This document shows positions 43,698 to 52,454 of a stretch of 64,000 nt of DNA, in pieces. Position numbers and translations under genes: made by a program. The notes under the pieces are model-generated. The model was not told the origin of the DNA, did not search any database, and saw nothing but the letters and a program-made list of their open reading frames with translations. The stretch spans positions 1-64,000 of the forward strand of contig JAKSCC010000350.1 in assembly GCA_022360815.1 (NCBI GenBank), written 5' to 3'. Position 1 is the first letter of the stretch. Each line of letters opens with the position of its first letter. This stretch comes from Desulfobacterales bacterium (GTDB lineage: Bacteria > Desulfobacterota > Desulfobacteria > Desulfobacterales > Desulfolunaceae).

Positions 43698-44390
43698 ATG
43701 AACGATTTTCTCCAATCCATTCGCAATCAGTCCAAAGATAAGCGATACCAGCAAAACAACCGCCCCCGACGACCCTACGATAACAATGGCAACGGCAACC
43801 ATCACCACAGCCAGCAACAGCAGCACCACAACAATCAGCAGCACGCCTCTGGAAATTATCATCACCATCGCAACAACGACAATCGCAACCACGACAACCA
43901 CCGCAACAAATACCACAACCAGCGCCCTCGCCAAGATCACATGCAGCGGGACGAAAGTCTCTCCCTCATCAAAGACGTCCTTGAAGCCATGGCCACAAAT
44001 CAAGCCCAAGCCCTTGAAATTCAAGAGCGACGTGCCATAGCCGAAGAGCGTAAGGCCGAAGCCATCGAAGAGATCGCCGGCATCATCAGTTCCCTTGCCG
44101 GAGCAGAATTCCCTGCCATGGAAAAAGTGGTCTCCGGCATCGATGCTGTGGCTCGCGAATTTGAAGAGGAGCTGAACCTGGAGGCCAAAGAGGACTACTT
44201 CGCATCCGAACCTGAAGCAGCCCACGACAGTTCAATGGACAAAGAGGAAATCCTCGATCTTATCCAAAAAATGCGATCCGAAGGTTCAACCTACAATGAG
44301 GTGGCCGCCCACCTCACCGAACTGGGGCTTCCCACCTTTTCAGGGCGCGGCAAATGGCACGCCCAGACCATCCACCGCCTCTGCCAGTAG
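43698..44390 (+). CDS. Asn/His/Gln-rich protein with recombinase-type helix-turn-helix
   Basis: 230 residues. Residues 12-84 are low complexity, almost only N, H, Q, R, D and Y, a prion-like composition. Residues 86-165 are predicted helical (ALEIQERRAIAEERKAEAIEEIA), and the C-terminus (182-230) reads like the recombinase-associated DNA-binding domain: SEGSTYNEVAAHLTELGLPTFSGRGKWHAQTIHRL. No catalytic resolvase domain is present. Start at 43698 follows AGGAG; the frame is open 105 bases upstream. Function unknown; nucleic-acid binding with self-assembly is an inference. Confidence 0.78.
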   Translation: MNDFLQSIRNQSKDKRYQQNNRPRRPYDNNGNGNHHHSQQQQHHNNQQHASGNYHHHRNNDNRNHDNHRNKYHNQRPRQDHMQRDESLSLIKDVLEAMATNQAQALEIQERRAIAEERKAEAIEEIAGIISSLAGAEFPAMEKVVSGIDAVAREFEEELNLEAKEDYFASEPEAAHDSSMDKEEILDLIQKMRSEGSTYNEVAAHLTELGLPTFSGRGKWHAQTIHRLCQ

Positions 44391-44395
44391 GATAC

Positions 44396-44433
44396 AAAAA
44401 AAGGCCCCGCAAAAAACCTGCGAGGCCTTTTTT
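44396..44433. terminator. intrinsic terminator
   Basis: AAAAAAGGCC pairs with GGCCTTTTTT, with an inner GCA/TGC pairing; ends the Asn/His/Gln-rich gene. Confidence 0.88.
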
Positions 44434-44486
44434 AACTTATCTTAAGCAGAGCAACATCTGTTGGGAAGCACGATGGTTTCAAAAAA

Positions 44487-44786
44487 TCAATGGGTGCCTT
44501 TTTTCACGCCCTCAAGATAGGCCTCCCACTCCATGGGCAGCAGCTGCTTCTTCTGAGTGTTGCACGACTTGCAGCAGGGCACCACATTCCCCTTGGTGCT
44601 TCGCCCTCCGCGTGCCACGGGCACCACGTGATCCATGGTAAGCTCTGAGGGTTTAAACGCCTTTTCACACCAGTGGCAAACCCCTTTGGCGATACGCCGT
44701 TTCCACCACTGGCTCTGGCGCAGCTCACGGGCTTTGGCTCGCTCCTTCTTGATATGGGACTCATCGGCCCCCATGTACCATTCCAT
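44487..44786 (-). CDS. HNH endonuclease domain protein
   Basis: 99 residues: a basic N-terminus, the zinc cysteines CHWC and CKSC, and the HNH core MDHVVPVARGG followed by GNVVPCC. Small stand-alone HNH proteins of this kind may nick or cut DNA, but the target is unknown. It starts 12 bases after the era stop and is probably at the end of the engB-era message. Confidence 0.9.
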   Translation of the reverse strand: MEWYMGADESHIKKERAKARELRQSQWWKRRIAKGVCHWCEKAFKPSELTMDHVVPVARGGRSTKGNVVPCCKSCNTQKKQLLPMEWEAYLEGVKKGTH

Positions 44787-44798
44787 GCTCGCTCTGTC

Positions 44799-45689
44799 CT
44801 AAATACCAAGACGACGAATCGCCTTGGTGTCTTTGCTCCAGTTCTTCTCCACTCGGACAAAAAGCTTCAAAAACACCTTCTTCCCGACCATCTCCTCAAT
44901 TGCCTTTCGGGCTTCTTCACCAATGGATTTCAGCTTGGTTCCTTTCTTCCCGATCACAATCCCTTTCTGAGAATCTCGCTCCACATGAATGGTGGCATCG
45001 ATATGGACCAGCTTTTTCTCGCGATTAAAAGCATCCACGGTGACGGCTGTAGAATAGGGAATTTCCTGGCCGGTCAGACGGAAAACCTTCTCTCGAATCA
45101 TCTCGGCCACAAAGAACCGCTCAGGAAGATCAGTAATCACATCTTCGGGGTAAAAGGGAGGGCCCTCGGGCATGATGTCGGCAATCTCTTTAAGAAGAAG
45201 GTCCACCTGATCCCCATGTTTGGCGGAAACCGGAATGATTGCTTTAAAATCATGAATCTCCTTCCAGCGATCAATATGGGCCAACACCTCGGGCTTTTTA
45301 ATGCGGTCCACTTTATTGAGGGCAAGAATCACAGGACGTGAGACCTTCTTCAGCTGCTTGACAAGGTAGAGTTCAGACTCTTTGTCCTCCTCATGGACAT
45401 CGGCCATCAGCACCACCACATCCACATCACCCAGGGCGGTAAGTGCCACGTCGACCATTCGGACGTTCAGAGCCCGGGATGACTTATGCACACCCGGGGT
45501 GTCCACAAAAACCAGCTGCATCTCGTCGCGATGCACCACCCCTAAAATACGATGGCGCGTTGTCTGGGGCTTTCGAGAGGTGATGGAGAGCTTCTCACCC
45601 AAAAGCCGATTGATCAGAGTCGACTTCCCTGCATTGGGTGCGCCCACAAGGGCTACAAACCCACTTTTAAAACCTTTAAAATCGTGCAT
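44799..45689 (-). CDS. era: GTPase Era
   Basis: GTPase that binds 16S rRNA and assists 30S maturation. 296 residues: P-loop GAPNAGKS, ITSRKPQTTRHRI switch region, DTPGV, NKVD, SAK, and a C-terminal KH domain with IVIGKKGTKLKSIGEEAR. Start at 45689, where the family N-terminus begins; the frame opens further upstream inside engB. Only 4 bases separate it from the engB stop, so coupling is likely. Confidence 0.96.
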   Translation of the reverse strand: MHDFKGFKSGFVALVGAPNAGKSTLINRLLGEKLSITSRKPQTTRHRILGVVHRDEMQLVFVDTPGVHKSSRALNVRMVDVALTALGDVDVVVLMADVHEEDKESELYLVKQLKKVSRPVILALNKVDRIKKPEVLAHIDRWKEIHDFKAIIPVSAKHGDQVDLLLKEIADIMPEGPPFYPEDVITDLPERFFVAEMIREKVFRLTGQEIPYSTAVTVDAFNREKKLVHIDATIHVERDSQKGIVIGKKGTKLKSIGEEARKAIEEMVGKKVFLKLFVRVEKNWSKDTKAIRRLGI

Positions 45690-45693
45690 ATTT

Positions 45694-46302
45694 CTACTCG
45701 TCTTCTGGGGTCTCTTTCTGGGGCCACACCAAATCGGTGATCGCCGTCCAAACGTCATCTCGTCCCATACGGGAGAGGGCGGAAAAAGGAATCAACTCGT
45801 TCTTCTTTACGCCAAGCTCCTTGGCGATACGGGCCACGTTGCTTCCCCTTTTGTTGTTGGTAAACTTGTCTGCCTTGGTAAGCACCACCTTAAAGGGAAT
45901 GCCATGGGCCTGAAACCACGCAATGAGATTGAACTCATCTTCCCGTGGCGAACGCCGAATATCAATAAGCAGAAGGGCCCCCTTCAAAGAGCGCCTCTCG
46001 GCCAAATATCGCTCCACCATGGGGCCCCACTCCCGCACCACTTTTTTGGGGGCTTTGGCAAACCCATACCCCGGAAGATCCACAAAGGTAAGGTTGTCGT
46101 TTATATCAAAAAAGTTCACCAACTGGGTACGCCCTGGTGTGGAGCTGGTCTTTACCAGGCGCTTTCGGTTTACAAGCACGTTGATCAAAGATGACTTTCC
46201 CACGTTGGAACGACCGGCAAAGGCGATCTCCGGGTGCTTGAGTTCCGGGTACTGTTCATATTTTACCGCACTTGTGACAAACTCGGCAGAGACAATTTTC
46301 AT
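45694..46302 (-). CDS. engB: ribosome biogenesis GTP-binding protein EngB (YsxC/YihA)
   Basis: GTPase needed for 50S assembly. 202 residues: GRSNVGKSSLIN, TPGRTQLVNFF, DLPGYGFA, TKADK and the SALSRMG motif. Normal length. Heads the engB-era-HNH unit. Confidence 0.96.
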   Translation of the reverse strand: MKIVSAEFVTSAVKYEQYPELKHPEIAFAGRSNVGKSSLINVLVNRKRLVKTSSTPGRTQLVNFFDINDNLTFVDLPGYGFAKAPKKVVREWGPMVERYLAERRSLKGALLLIDIRRSPREDEFNLIAWFQAHGIPFKVVLTKADKFTNNKRGSNVARIAKELGVKKNELIPFSALSRMGRDDVWTAITDLVWPQKETPEDE

Positions 46303-46334
46303 TGGGTTGCGCCTCTTTTTATCAAAATAGAACC

Positions 46335-46365
46335 AAAAGCCCGGGCCAAGTGGCTCCGGGCTTTA
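46335..46365 (-). terminator. terminator between hisG and engB
   Basis: AAAGCCCGG-GCCA-AG-TGGC-T-CCGGGCTTT, 13 pairs with one bulge; a TTTT tract follows on the minus strand. It would end the hisI-hisG message or insulate engB. Confidence 0.7.
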
Positions 46366-46579
46366 TTCTCTCAGGACAGATAGCACCTCTTCATTTCAGA
46401 GGTTTTCCTCTTTTAGCACAGGCCCGAAAGAAAGGGCCACCAAAAAATAGAAAAATCCCCCTTGAGATGAGATAGTTGCTCATAGCGTGACATACCCTCA
46501 AAAAGCCCTTGGGCACCAAATAACCCCTCAGGCTCTTTGGTGAGATGGTTCTGCTAAAAACCTCTTTTTTACAATCGCC

Positions 46580-47461
46580 TCACCCGTTCACCACTTTGTT
46601 CAGCGGATACTCGATGATCCCCTGAGCACCAGCCTTAAGGAGCCCAGGTATCAAATCCCGCACCGTGCTTGAGTCCACGACGGTCTCCACCGAGAGCCAC
46701 TCGGACTCATAGAGATGGGCCACCGTGGGGGCCTGAAGGCTGGGAAGAAGAGCAACCACCGCCTCTACAGCCTCTTTGGCCACATTCATCTTAAGGCCCA
46801 CCAGTTTTCCGGCCACCAAAGCCCCTTTCAGAAGCATGGCCATCTCTTCGATCTTCTCACGTTTGGCCGGATTTTCCCACGCCGCCCTGCTGGCGATGAG
46901 TTGGGTGTTGGTCTCCATAAGCTCATGGATAATACGAAGCCCATGCGCCTTGATGGTGCTCTCGGTTTCGGTGATCTCCACGATGGCATCGGCAAGACCG
47001 GAGACCACCTTGGCCTCGGTGGCACCCCAGGAAAATTTCACATCCACATCAATGCCTCGCTTGGCAAAATATCGCCGAGTGTAGCCCACCAGCTCTGTGG
47101 AGATGGTTTTCCCCTTGAGATCTTCCAATTTTTCCACCGGTGAATCATAGGCCACAGCCACCACCCAACGGGCTGGTTTGGCACTCACCTTGGAGTAGAC
47201 CAGATCGGTCACCACATGCACATCCGACTCGTATTCGGCGATCCAGTCCCGACCGGTGAGGCCCACATCCAGGGTTCCGTTCTCAACATTGATGGCCATC
47301 TCCTGAGCCCGGCAAAGAGCACACGAGATGGTTTCATCATCAATTCTTGGAAAATAACTTCTCCCATTTACCGATACATTCCACCCCGCCTTTTTAAAAA
47401 GCGCCAGGGTCGCCTCCTGAAGACTCCCTTTGGGAAGCCCAAGTTTTAACTGCTCGTTCAT
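46580..47461 (-). CDS. hisG: ATP phosphoribosyltransferase, long form
   Basis: First step of histidine synthesis, joining ATP and PRPP. 293 residues: LGLPKGSLQEAT, DVGLTGRDWIAE, ISTELVGYTRRYF, GATEAKVVSGLADAIVEITETEST as PRPP site, and a C-terminal PII-like regulatory domain, so it is the long, histidine-inhibited form that does not need HisZ. The frame extends upstream, but the ATG at 47461 begins the family N-terminus and follows GGGGGA. hisI lies 150 bases upstream on the same strand. Confidence 0.95.
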   Translation of the reverse strand: MNEQLKLGLPKGSLQEATLALFKKAGWNVSVNGRSYFPRIDDETISCALCRAQEMAINVENGTLDVGLTGRDWIAEYESDVHVVTDLVYSKVSAKPARWVVAVAYDSPVEKLEDLKGKTISTELVGYTRRYFAKRGIDVDVKFSWGATEAKVVSGLADAIVEITETESTIKAHGLRIIHELMETNTQLIASRAAWENPAKREKIEEMAMLLKGALVAGKLVGLKMNVAKEAVEAVVALLPSLQAPTVAHLYESEWLSVETVVDSSTVRDLIPGLLKAGAQGIIEYPLNKVVNG

Positions 47462-47610
47462 GCATCCCCCATCGTGCAAAACAAGGCTTTCAAACAGAGA
47501 AAACCTATCGTTAACTTTGTTTACAAAAGAGACAAAAAAAGATGACCGTGCAAAAACTACCCCTTGCCAAGCCATCAAAAAAAACAGTTATGGCCGCAGC
47601 CTACCCATTT

Positions 47611-47988
47611 TTACTTCCTGTAGACTTCAGACGGATCGAAAAGCGGCTCGCCTTCAATAATCCATGTTTCCCCATCCAATTTACGGAAAAAACAGCTGCG
47701 ATATCCCAGATGGCAGGCCGCCCCTCCCCTTTGAACCACCTTAAGGATCACGGTATCTTTGTCACAATCCGTTCGAATCTCTTTTACCATCTGCTCGTGA
47801 CCCGAACTCTCGCCTTTGACCCAAAGCTTGCCTCGGGACCGGCTGAAATAGGTCGCCTTTCCTGTTTTCACTGTGTGCGCAAAGGCTTCCTCATTCATAA
47901 AAGCCACCATAAGCACTTCACCGGTCTCCCAATCCTGAGCAATGGCGGGGAGCAGCCCATCAAATTTTGAAAAGTCCAAATCCTTCAT
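47611..47988 (-). CDS. hisI: phosphoribosyl-AMP cyclohydrolase
   Basis: 125 residues; opens the adenine ring of PR-AMP in histidine synthesis. Seen: [26 protein letters not shown], metal-binding DCDKD and the zinc site [10 protein letters not shown]. The pyrophosphohydrolase half (HisE) is absent, so hisE must be elsewhere. Followed by hisG. Confidence 0.95.
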   Translation of the reverse strand: MKDLDFSKFDGLLPAIAQDWETGEVLMVAFMNEEAFAHTVKTGKATYFSRSRGKLWVKGESSGHEQMVKEIRTDCDKDTVILKVVQRGGAACHLGYRSCFFRKLDGETWIIEGEPLFDPSEVYRK

Positions 47989-48215
47989 TCACCTTCTCCA
48001 TATCCCCATGCTGTTAACGTGTGGTGCCGAAAGCGGTGCCACAAAAAAGCTCTTTCGGCTGCTCTTCTGCCTACTGGCCCCACGCCGCCTTGTCAATTGC
48101 TTTTTCATTCCCAGAGCTTGCATCCCATGGGAATCCTTGATACGTTTTTTCGATTCATTTTTCTATTTACTGGTTCCTCACCCACATCTTCTATCAACTT
48201 TTCCAAGAGACATCC

Positions 48216-50672
48216 ATGACCACACCCTCAAACGGCTCCGGCACCAAGCCCACAAAAAAAAGAAGCTCCAAAAAGCCTCGACAGATTCTTCGGTTTCTGC
48301 TCAAGGCCTGCGGCCTGGGACTTTTCCTGGGGCTTGTCTGCGCCACATCCGTTTTTATATACTTCAGCTCCGATCTTCCCAAAATATCCAGTCTCAAAGA
48401 TTACCGCCCGCCCACAGTGACCGTGGTCACCTCCGATGACGGGCGGAAAATCGGAGAATTTTTTCGCGAACGCCGCATTGTTATCCCCCTGTCAGAGATG
48501 CCAGGCCACCTGCTCAAAGCTTTTGTGGCTGCGGAAGATTCACGATTTTACCGCCACAGGGGCATTGACCTTTTCAGCATCATTCGAGCCTTTACCAAAA
48601 ACCTTCAGGCTGGAGCCATTGTACAAGGGGGCTCCACCATCACCCAACAGGTAACCAAGTCTTTTTTTCTCTCTCCAGAGCGCAGCTATACACGCAAAAT
48701 CAAAGAGGCGATCCTCGCCTACCGCCTGGATAAAAGCTTCAGCAAAAAAGAGGTGCTCTACCTCTACCTCAACCAGATCTACTTGGGCCACGGTGCCTAC
48801 GGTGTGGAGGCGGCAGCAGAGAACTACTTTGGCAAAAAAGCCAAGGATCTCAACCTGGCCGAATGCGCGATCCTCGCAGGCCTTCCCCAAGCACCCAGCC
48901 GCTACTCTCCGTTTCGCTACAAAGAAAAGGCCAAACAACGGCAAATTTACGTTTTAAACCGCATGGTGGAAGAGGGCTTTATTACCAATATCGAAGCCAC
49001 CGAAGCCATTGGTACCCCACTTGATATCAAGCCCCGTCGAAACTGGTACATGGAGAAGGTTCCCTGCTACACCGAATATGTTCGCCGCTATGTGGAAAAA
49101 AAATACGGCGCCGATGCCCTTTACGAAGGGGGGCTAAAAATCCAGACGGCGGTTAATATTGAAATGCAAAAAATCGCACGAAAGGCCGTTACCCAAGGTC
49201 TTGAGGCTCTGGACCGACGGCAGGGGTACCGGGGTCCGGAGAAAAACCTTACCCCTTCTGAGGCAGAAAAATTTTCTCGAAAGCTCGCCAAAGAGATGGA
49301 GTCCATGCCCTTGACCGTCGGCACCACCCTGCAGGGTGTTGTAGAACGGGTGGATGATGAGGCCCACGAAGTTTTGGTACGCTGCGGAAATAGGCGAGGC
49401 GTGATTCCCCTTTCGGCCATGCGTTGGGCACGCAAACCCGATATCCACAAAGGCTACTGGGAAGATCGTCTCGAAAAACCGGGCGATGCGCTTAACCAAG
49501 GCGATCTTATCCTTGTAAAGATCACCGGAACCTATAAAGGCAACCGCCAGTGGACCCACCAGAAGGCTGATTCCGAAACCCTCTCGCTTCTCAGCCGAGA
49601 TGCTCTTTGGTCTCTGGCCCTTCATCAGAACCCCGCTTCCCAGGCCGCTCTCCTCTCCATTGAGGCGGATACCGGAAACGTCAAGGCGATGATTGGAGGC
49701 CGAGATTTCTCCAAAAGTCAGTTTAACCGAGCCACCCAATCGAGAAGGCAGCCCGGATCGGCATTTAAGCCCCTGGTCTATGCAGCTGCCATCGACAAGG
49801 GGTACACCCCTGCCTCGGTGATCATCGACTCGCCAGTGGTCTATCTTGATGAGGAGCGGGACTTCACGTGGAAGCCCAACAACTACGAGCGCACCTTCAG
49901 TGGGGCCACCCTTTTAAGAAGGGCCCTCACCCACTCCATGAACATCATCACCATCAAGATTTTAAAGGATATCGGAGTGGGCTATGCCATCGACTACGCT
50001 CAAAAACTGGGTATCACATCACCCATCAGCAAAGACCTCTCCATTGCCCTTGGCTCTTCAGGGGTTTCGCTTCTGGAACTGGTTCGCTCCTACTCGGTCT
50101 TTACCAACTTAGGTTATCTGGTGGAACCCACCTTTATCACTCGCATCGAAGACAGAGACGGCAACGTTTTGGAAGAGGCGGTGCCCATTAAAAATCAAGC
50201 CATTGAGCCTTCCACCGCCTATCTCATGACCAGCCTACTCAAAAGTGTGGTGGACGAAGGCACCGGGCGGCGCGTCAAAAAACTGGGGCGCCCCGCTGCA
50301 GGTAAAACCGGCACCACCAACAACCTCCACGATGCCTGGTTCATGGGTTACACCCCCTCTTTCGTCACTGGCGTTTGGGTGGGCAACGACCAAAAGTCGC
50401 CTTTGGGAAAATCTGAAACCGGGTCCCGGACTGCCAGCCCCATCTGGCTTGACTTCATGAAAGGAATCCTGAAAGGGAAGCCGGTCAAGGTCTTTGAGGT
50501 TCCAGAAGGGGTGGTTTTTGCCAAAATCGATTCGAAAACAGGCCTTCTTCCCGGCCCCGACACAAAAAAAACTCTTTTCGAATGCTTTAAAGAGGGGACG
50601 GTTCCCACCAAACAGTCTCCCACGGCCACCCAATCCACTGTTGAGGAAGACCTTTTCAAAAAAAATCTGTAA
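48216..50672 (+). CDS. mrcA: penicillin-binding protein 1A (bifunctional)
   Basis: 818-residue inner-membrane peptidoglycan synthase. N-terminal basic tail, one helix at about 31-50, then the glycosyltransferase domain (Glu107 in AAEDSRFYRHRGID, QGGSTITQQVTK, LYLNQIYLGHGAYGVEAAA) and an OB-like insertion typical of PBP1A, then the transpeptidase with SxxK in RQPGSAFKPLVY, SMN in ALTHSMNIIT and KTGTTNN. Complete. Divergent from hisI; the binding site is modest (AAGAGA). Confidence 0.95.
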   Translation: MTTPSNGSGTKPTKKRSSKKPRQILRFLLKACGLGLFLGLVCATSVFIYFSSDLPKISSLKDYRPPTVTVVTSDDGRKIGEFFRERRIVIPLSEMPGHLLKAFVAAEDSRFYRHRGIDLFSIIRAFTKNLQAGAIVQGGSTITQQVTKSFFLSPERSYTRKIKEAILAYRLDKSFSKKEVLYLYLNQIYLGHGAYGVEAAAENYFGKKAKDLNLAECAILAGLPQAPSRYSPFRYKEKAKQRQIYVLNRMVEEGFITNIEATEAIGTPLDIKPRRNWYMEKVPCYTEYVRRYVEKKYGADALYEGGLKIQTAVNIEMQKIARKAVTQGLEALDRRQGYRGPEKNLTPSEAEKFSRKLAKEMESMPLTVGTTLQGVVERVDDEAHEVLVRCGNRRGVIPLSAMRWARKPDIHKGYWEDRLEKPGDALNQGDLILVKITGTYKGNRQWTHQKADSETLSLLSRDALWSLALHQNPASQAALLSIEADTGNVKAMIGGRDFSKSQFNRATQSRRQPGSAFKPLVYAAAIDKGYTPASVIIDSPVVYLDEERDFTWKPNNYERTFSGATLLRRALTHSMNIITIKILKDIGVGYAIDYAQKLGITSPISKDLSIALGSSGVSLLELVRSYSVFTNLGYLVEPTFITRIEDRDGNVLEEAVPIKNQAIEPSTAYLMTSLLKSVVDEGTGRRVKKLGRPAAGKTGTTNNLHDAWFMGYTPSFVTGVWVGNDQKSPLGKSETGSRTASPIWLDFMKGILKGKPVKVFEVPEGVVFAKIDSKTGLLPGPDTKKTLFECFKEGTVPTKQSPTATQSTVEEDLFKKNL

Positions 50673-50689
50673 TGCACATGCCTTTTGGG

Positions 50690-50716
50690 GGACCTTTTTT
50701 AAAAAATGGCTCCCCG
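50690..50716. repeat. possible distant copy of the dispersed repeat core
   Basis: GGGGACC, T-run, A-run, GGCTCCCC resembles the palindromic core of the dispersed repeat and could also serve as a terminator for the penicillin-binding protein gene. Confidence 0.3.
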
Positions 50717-50734
50717 ATGGGCCGCCCAAAGCGA

Positions 50735-51193
50735 TTAAATCGCCTCCTCACTCATCACTTCTATACCGTTTGCCCTCAAAAGAGCCGTCGTCACCCCCCC
50801 TCCCGGAACAAGATGGCCGGAAAAGGAACCATCATAAATTTTCCGGCTGCCGCATGAAGGGCTGCGCTCTTTGAGGATCGCTTGAGTGATCCCCTCTTTA
50901 CGGCACAGTTCAAGGGCCATCTCCGCCCCTTTCACATAGGCATCGGTCACATCGTCTCCTTTTCGCGTCACCACCCTTGCCTTCTTTGAAAACACGGCAT
51001 GGCCCCCTCCCTCTCCTTGAATCTCTGCAGGATCCCGAGGCACACAAAGCCCGGCACAAACCTCTGGGCAAAAGAGAATCGCCTCTCCCGATGCCACCCA
51101 CTGCTTTACCTTATTCGGAATGGGGTTCACCACATTTCCATCGTAACGCACCGCTTCACCAGCAAGACAAGCACTAATCAAAACAGCTCTCAT
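50735..51193 (-). CDS. DUF523 protein
   Basis: 152 residues with the full DUF523 pattern: ISACLAGEAVRYDG, CPEVCAGLCVPRDPAEI, GAEMALELCRKEGI, LKERSPSCGS and a C-terminal GGGVTTALLRANGI. Conserved cysteines suggest metal or Fe-S binding; the function of the family is not established. AAGGAG precedes the start. Divergent from the antiporter operon. Confidence 0.92.
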   Translation of the reverse strand: MRAVLISACLAGEAVRYDGNVVNPIPNKVKQWVASGEAILFCPEVCAGLCVPRDPAEIQGEGGGHAVFSKKARVVTRKGDDVTDAYVKGAEMALELCRKEGITQAILKERSPSCGSRKIYDGSFSGHLVPGGGVTTALLRANGIEVMSEEAI

Positions 51194-51194
51194 A

Positions 51195-51224
51195 TTTACA
51201 TCTCCTTAAAATCCCACCTATAAT
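51195..51224 (+). promoter_or_regulatory. sigma-70 promoter of the antiporter-methyltransferase run
   Basis: TTTACA (51195-51200), 18-base spacer, perfect TATAAT (51219-51224), about 70 bases before the first antiporter gene. The best promoter match I found in the window. Confidence 0.6.
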
Positions 51225-51299
51225 GGGCCTGATCTTTTTACGGGTATTCCTTACAGCCAAATAACAAAAGTCATAGACCACAACAGCAAGGCGATCGGC

Positions 51300-52454
51300 A
51301 TGCGTGTGTTTCTCACCCTCTTTACCATATTGTGCGCAGCGCTTCTCGGGTACCACTTTGTGTTTCGAAACCGAGGAAGACTCTTTCACCTCTCCGGAGC
51401 CGCCTTTCTTCTGGTGGGCTATCTCCTGGGTCCTGACGTCTCAGCCCTTCTCGACGAGACCACCACCACCCATCTCTACCCCCTCATGGGTCTTGTCACC
51501 GGCTGGGTAGGATTTACCTATGGCCTGCAGATCGACCTCTCATTTTTTAAACGATTCACTCTTCCTTTTGCCGTGAGCGTGGCTTTTGATACCGGCCTGA
51601 CACTTTTGATCTTTGCCGCAGGTGCCATGCTTCTTCTCCCCTATTTGGGGGCTGTCCAGTCGCTCTCACTGGCTCTCATCGTTTCGGCCATTGCCGCCTG
51701 CAGCTCCCAGGCCGCCCTGGCCCTTACGCGTGAAGGCAAACTACCCAAAAACCTTTCAAACATCATGCGAATCGCCACAGCCGGAAGTTTGGGCAGCCTT
51801 GGGGTTTTTGCCCTTGCCTTTCTTGTGGCCGCCGCCCTTCCCACGGGTATTGCCACTCCCATTGAGGCGGATATGACAACCATCTTCGGCACAACCTCTG
51901 CTTTGGTTCTTCTTTACATTCTCTTTCTCTCGGAAAAAAGAGGGGCCGAAGAGCTGATTCTTATTGTAACCGGCATGGTGATCTTAACCAGTGGACTGGC
52001 CGTCACCCACCACTTTTCACCGCTTCTGGCCAATGTGGTCACCGCCTTTTTTCTCGGCAACACCACCCGCTACCGAGATCGTATCCTCTCCATGGTCATG
52101 GTGCTTGAAAAACCGCTCTACCTTCTTTTGCTCATGCTTCTGGGGGCCCGAACCATTGCCTTTACTTCCACCCTTTTTCTGGCCACCGCCATCTACCTCT
52201 CTGGGCGCACCCTGGTCAAACTTGCTGGCGGCTGGATGGCATCAACCCTGGATGAAAAAGGTGAAATGCCTCGCCTTGCCGGAACAGGATTTCTTGAACA
52301 AGGCGGTATTGCCATGGCCATCTGCTTTGACGCCCAGCATGCCTTTGCCGATCCCATCACCCACAAGGTGATTACGGCCATTCTTCTGGCGACTCTTGCC
52401 AGCGACATCCTCGGCCGCCTCTCCTCGGCCCAACTTATGGAAAAAGGCCCATGA
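51300..52454 (+). CDS. CPA2-type cation:proton antiporter-like membrane protein, first of pair
   Basis: 384 residues, ten or more hydrophobic helices. Seen: LSGAAFLLVGYLLGPDVSALL near the start, TGWVGFTYGLQIDLSFFKR and a late TGFLEQGGIAMAI, all resembling Kef/NhaP-like CPA2 exchangers. The usual acidic pair of the ion site is not obvious. The ion is unknown. It overlaps the next gene by 4 bases (ATGA at 52451), and the second gene encodes a similar protein, so a heteromeric transporter is plausible. Confidence 0.82.
   Translation: MRVFLTLFTILCAALLGYHFVFRNRGRLFHLSGAAFLLVGYLLGPDVSALLDETTTTHLYPLMGLVTGWVGFTYGLQIDLSFFKRFTLPFAVSVAFDTGLTLLIFAAGAMLLLPYLGAVQSLSLALIVSAIAACSSQAALALTREGKLPKNLSNIMRIATAGSLGSLGVFALAFLVAAALPTGIATPIEADMTTIFGTTSALVLLYILFLSEKRGAEELILIVTGMVILTSGLAVTHHFSPLLANVVTAFFLGNTTRYRDRILSMVMVLEKPLYLLLLMLLGARTIAFTSTLFLATAIYLSGRTLVKLAGGWMASTLDEKGEMPRLAGTGFLEQGGIAMAICFDAQHAFADPITHKVITAILLATLASDILGRLSSAQLMEKGP

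Noticed and set aside
43539..44225. 228-codon frame opposite the Asn/His/Gln-rich gene
   Set aside because: Long hydrophobic valine run is just the complement of the AAC/CAC-rich codons.
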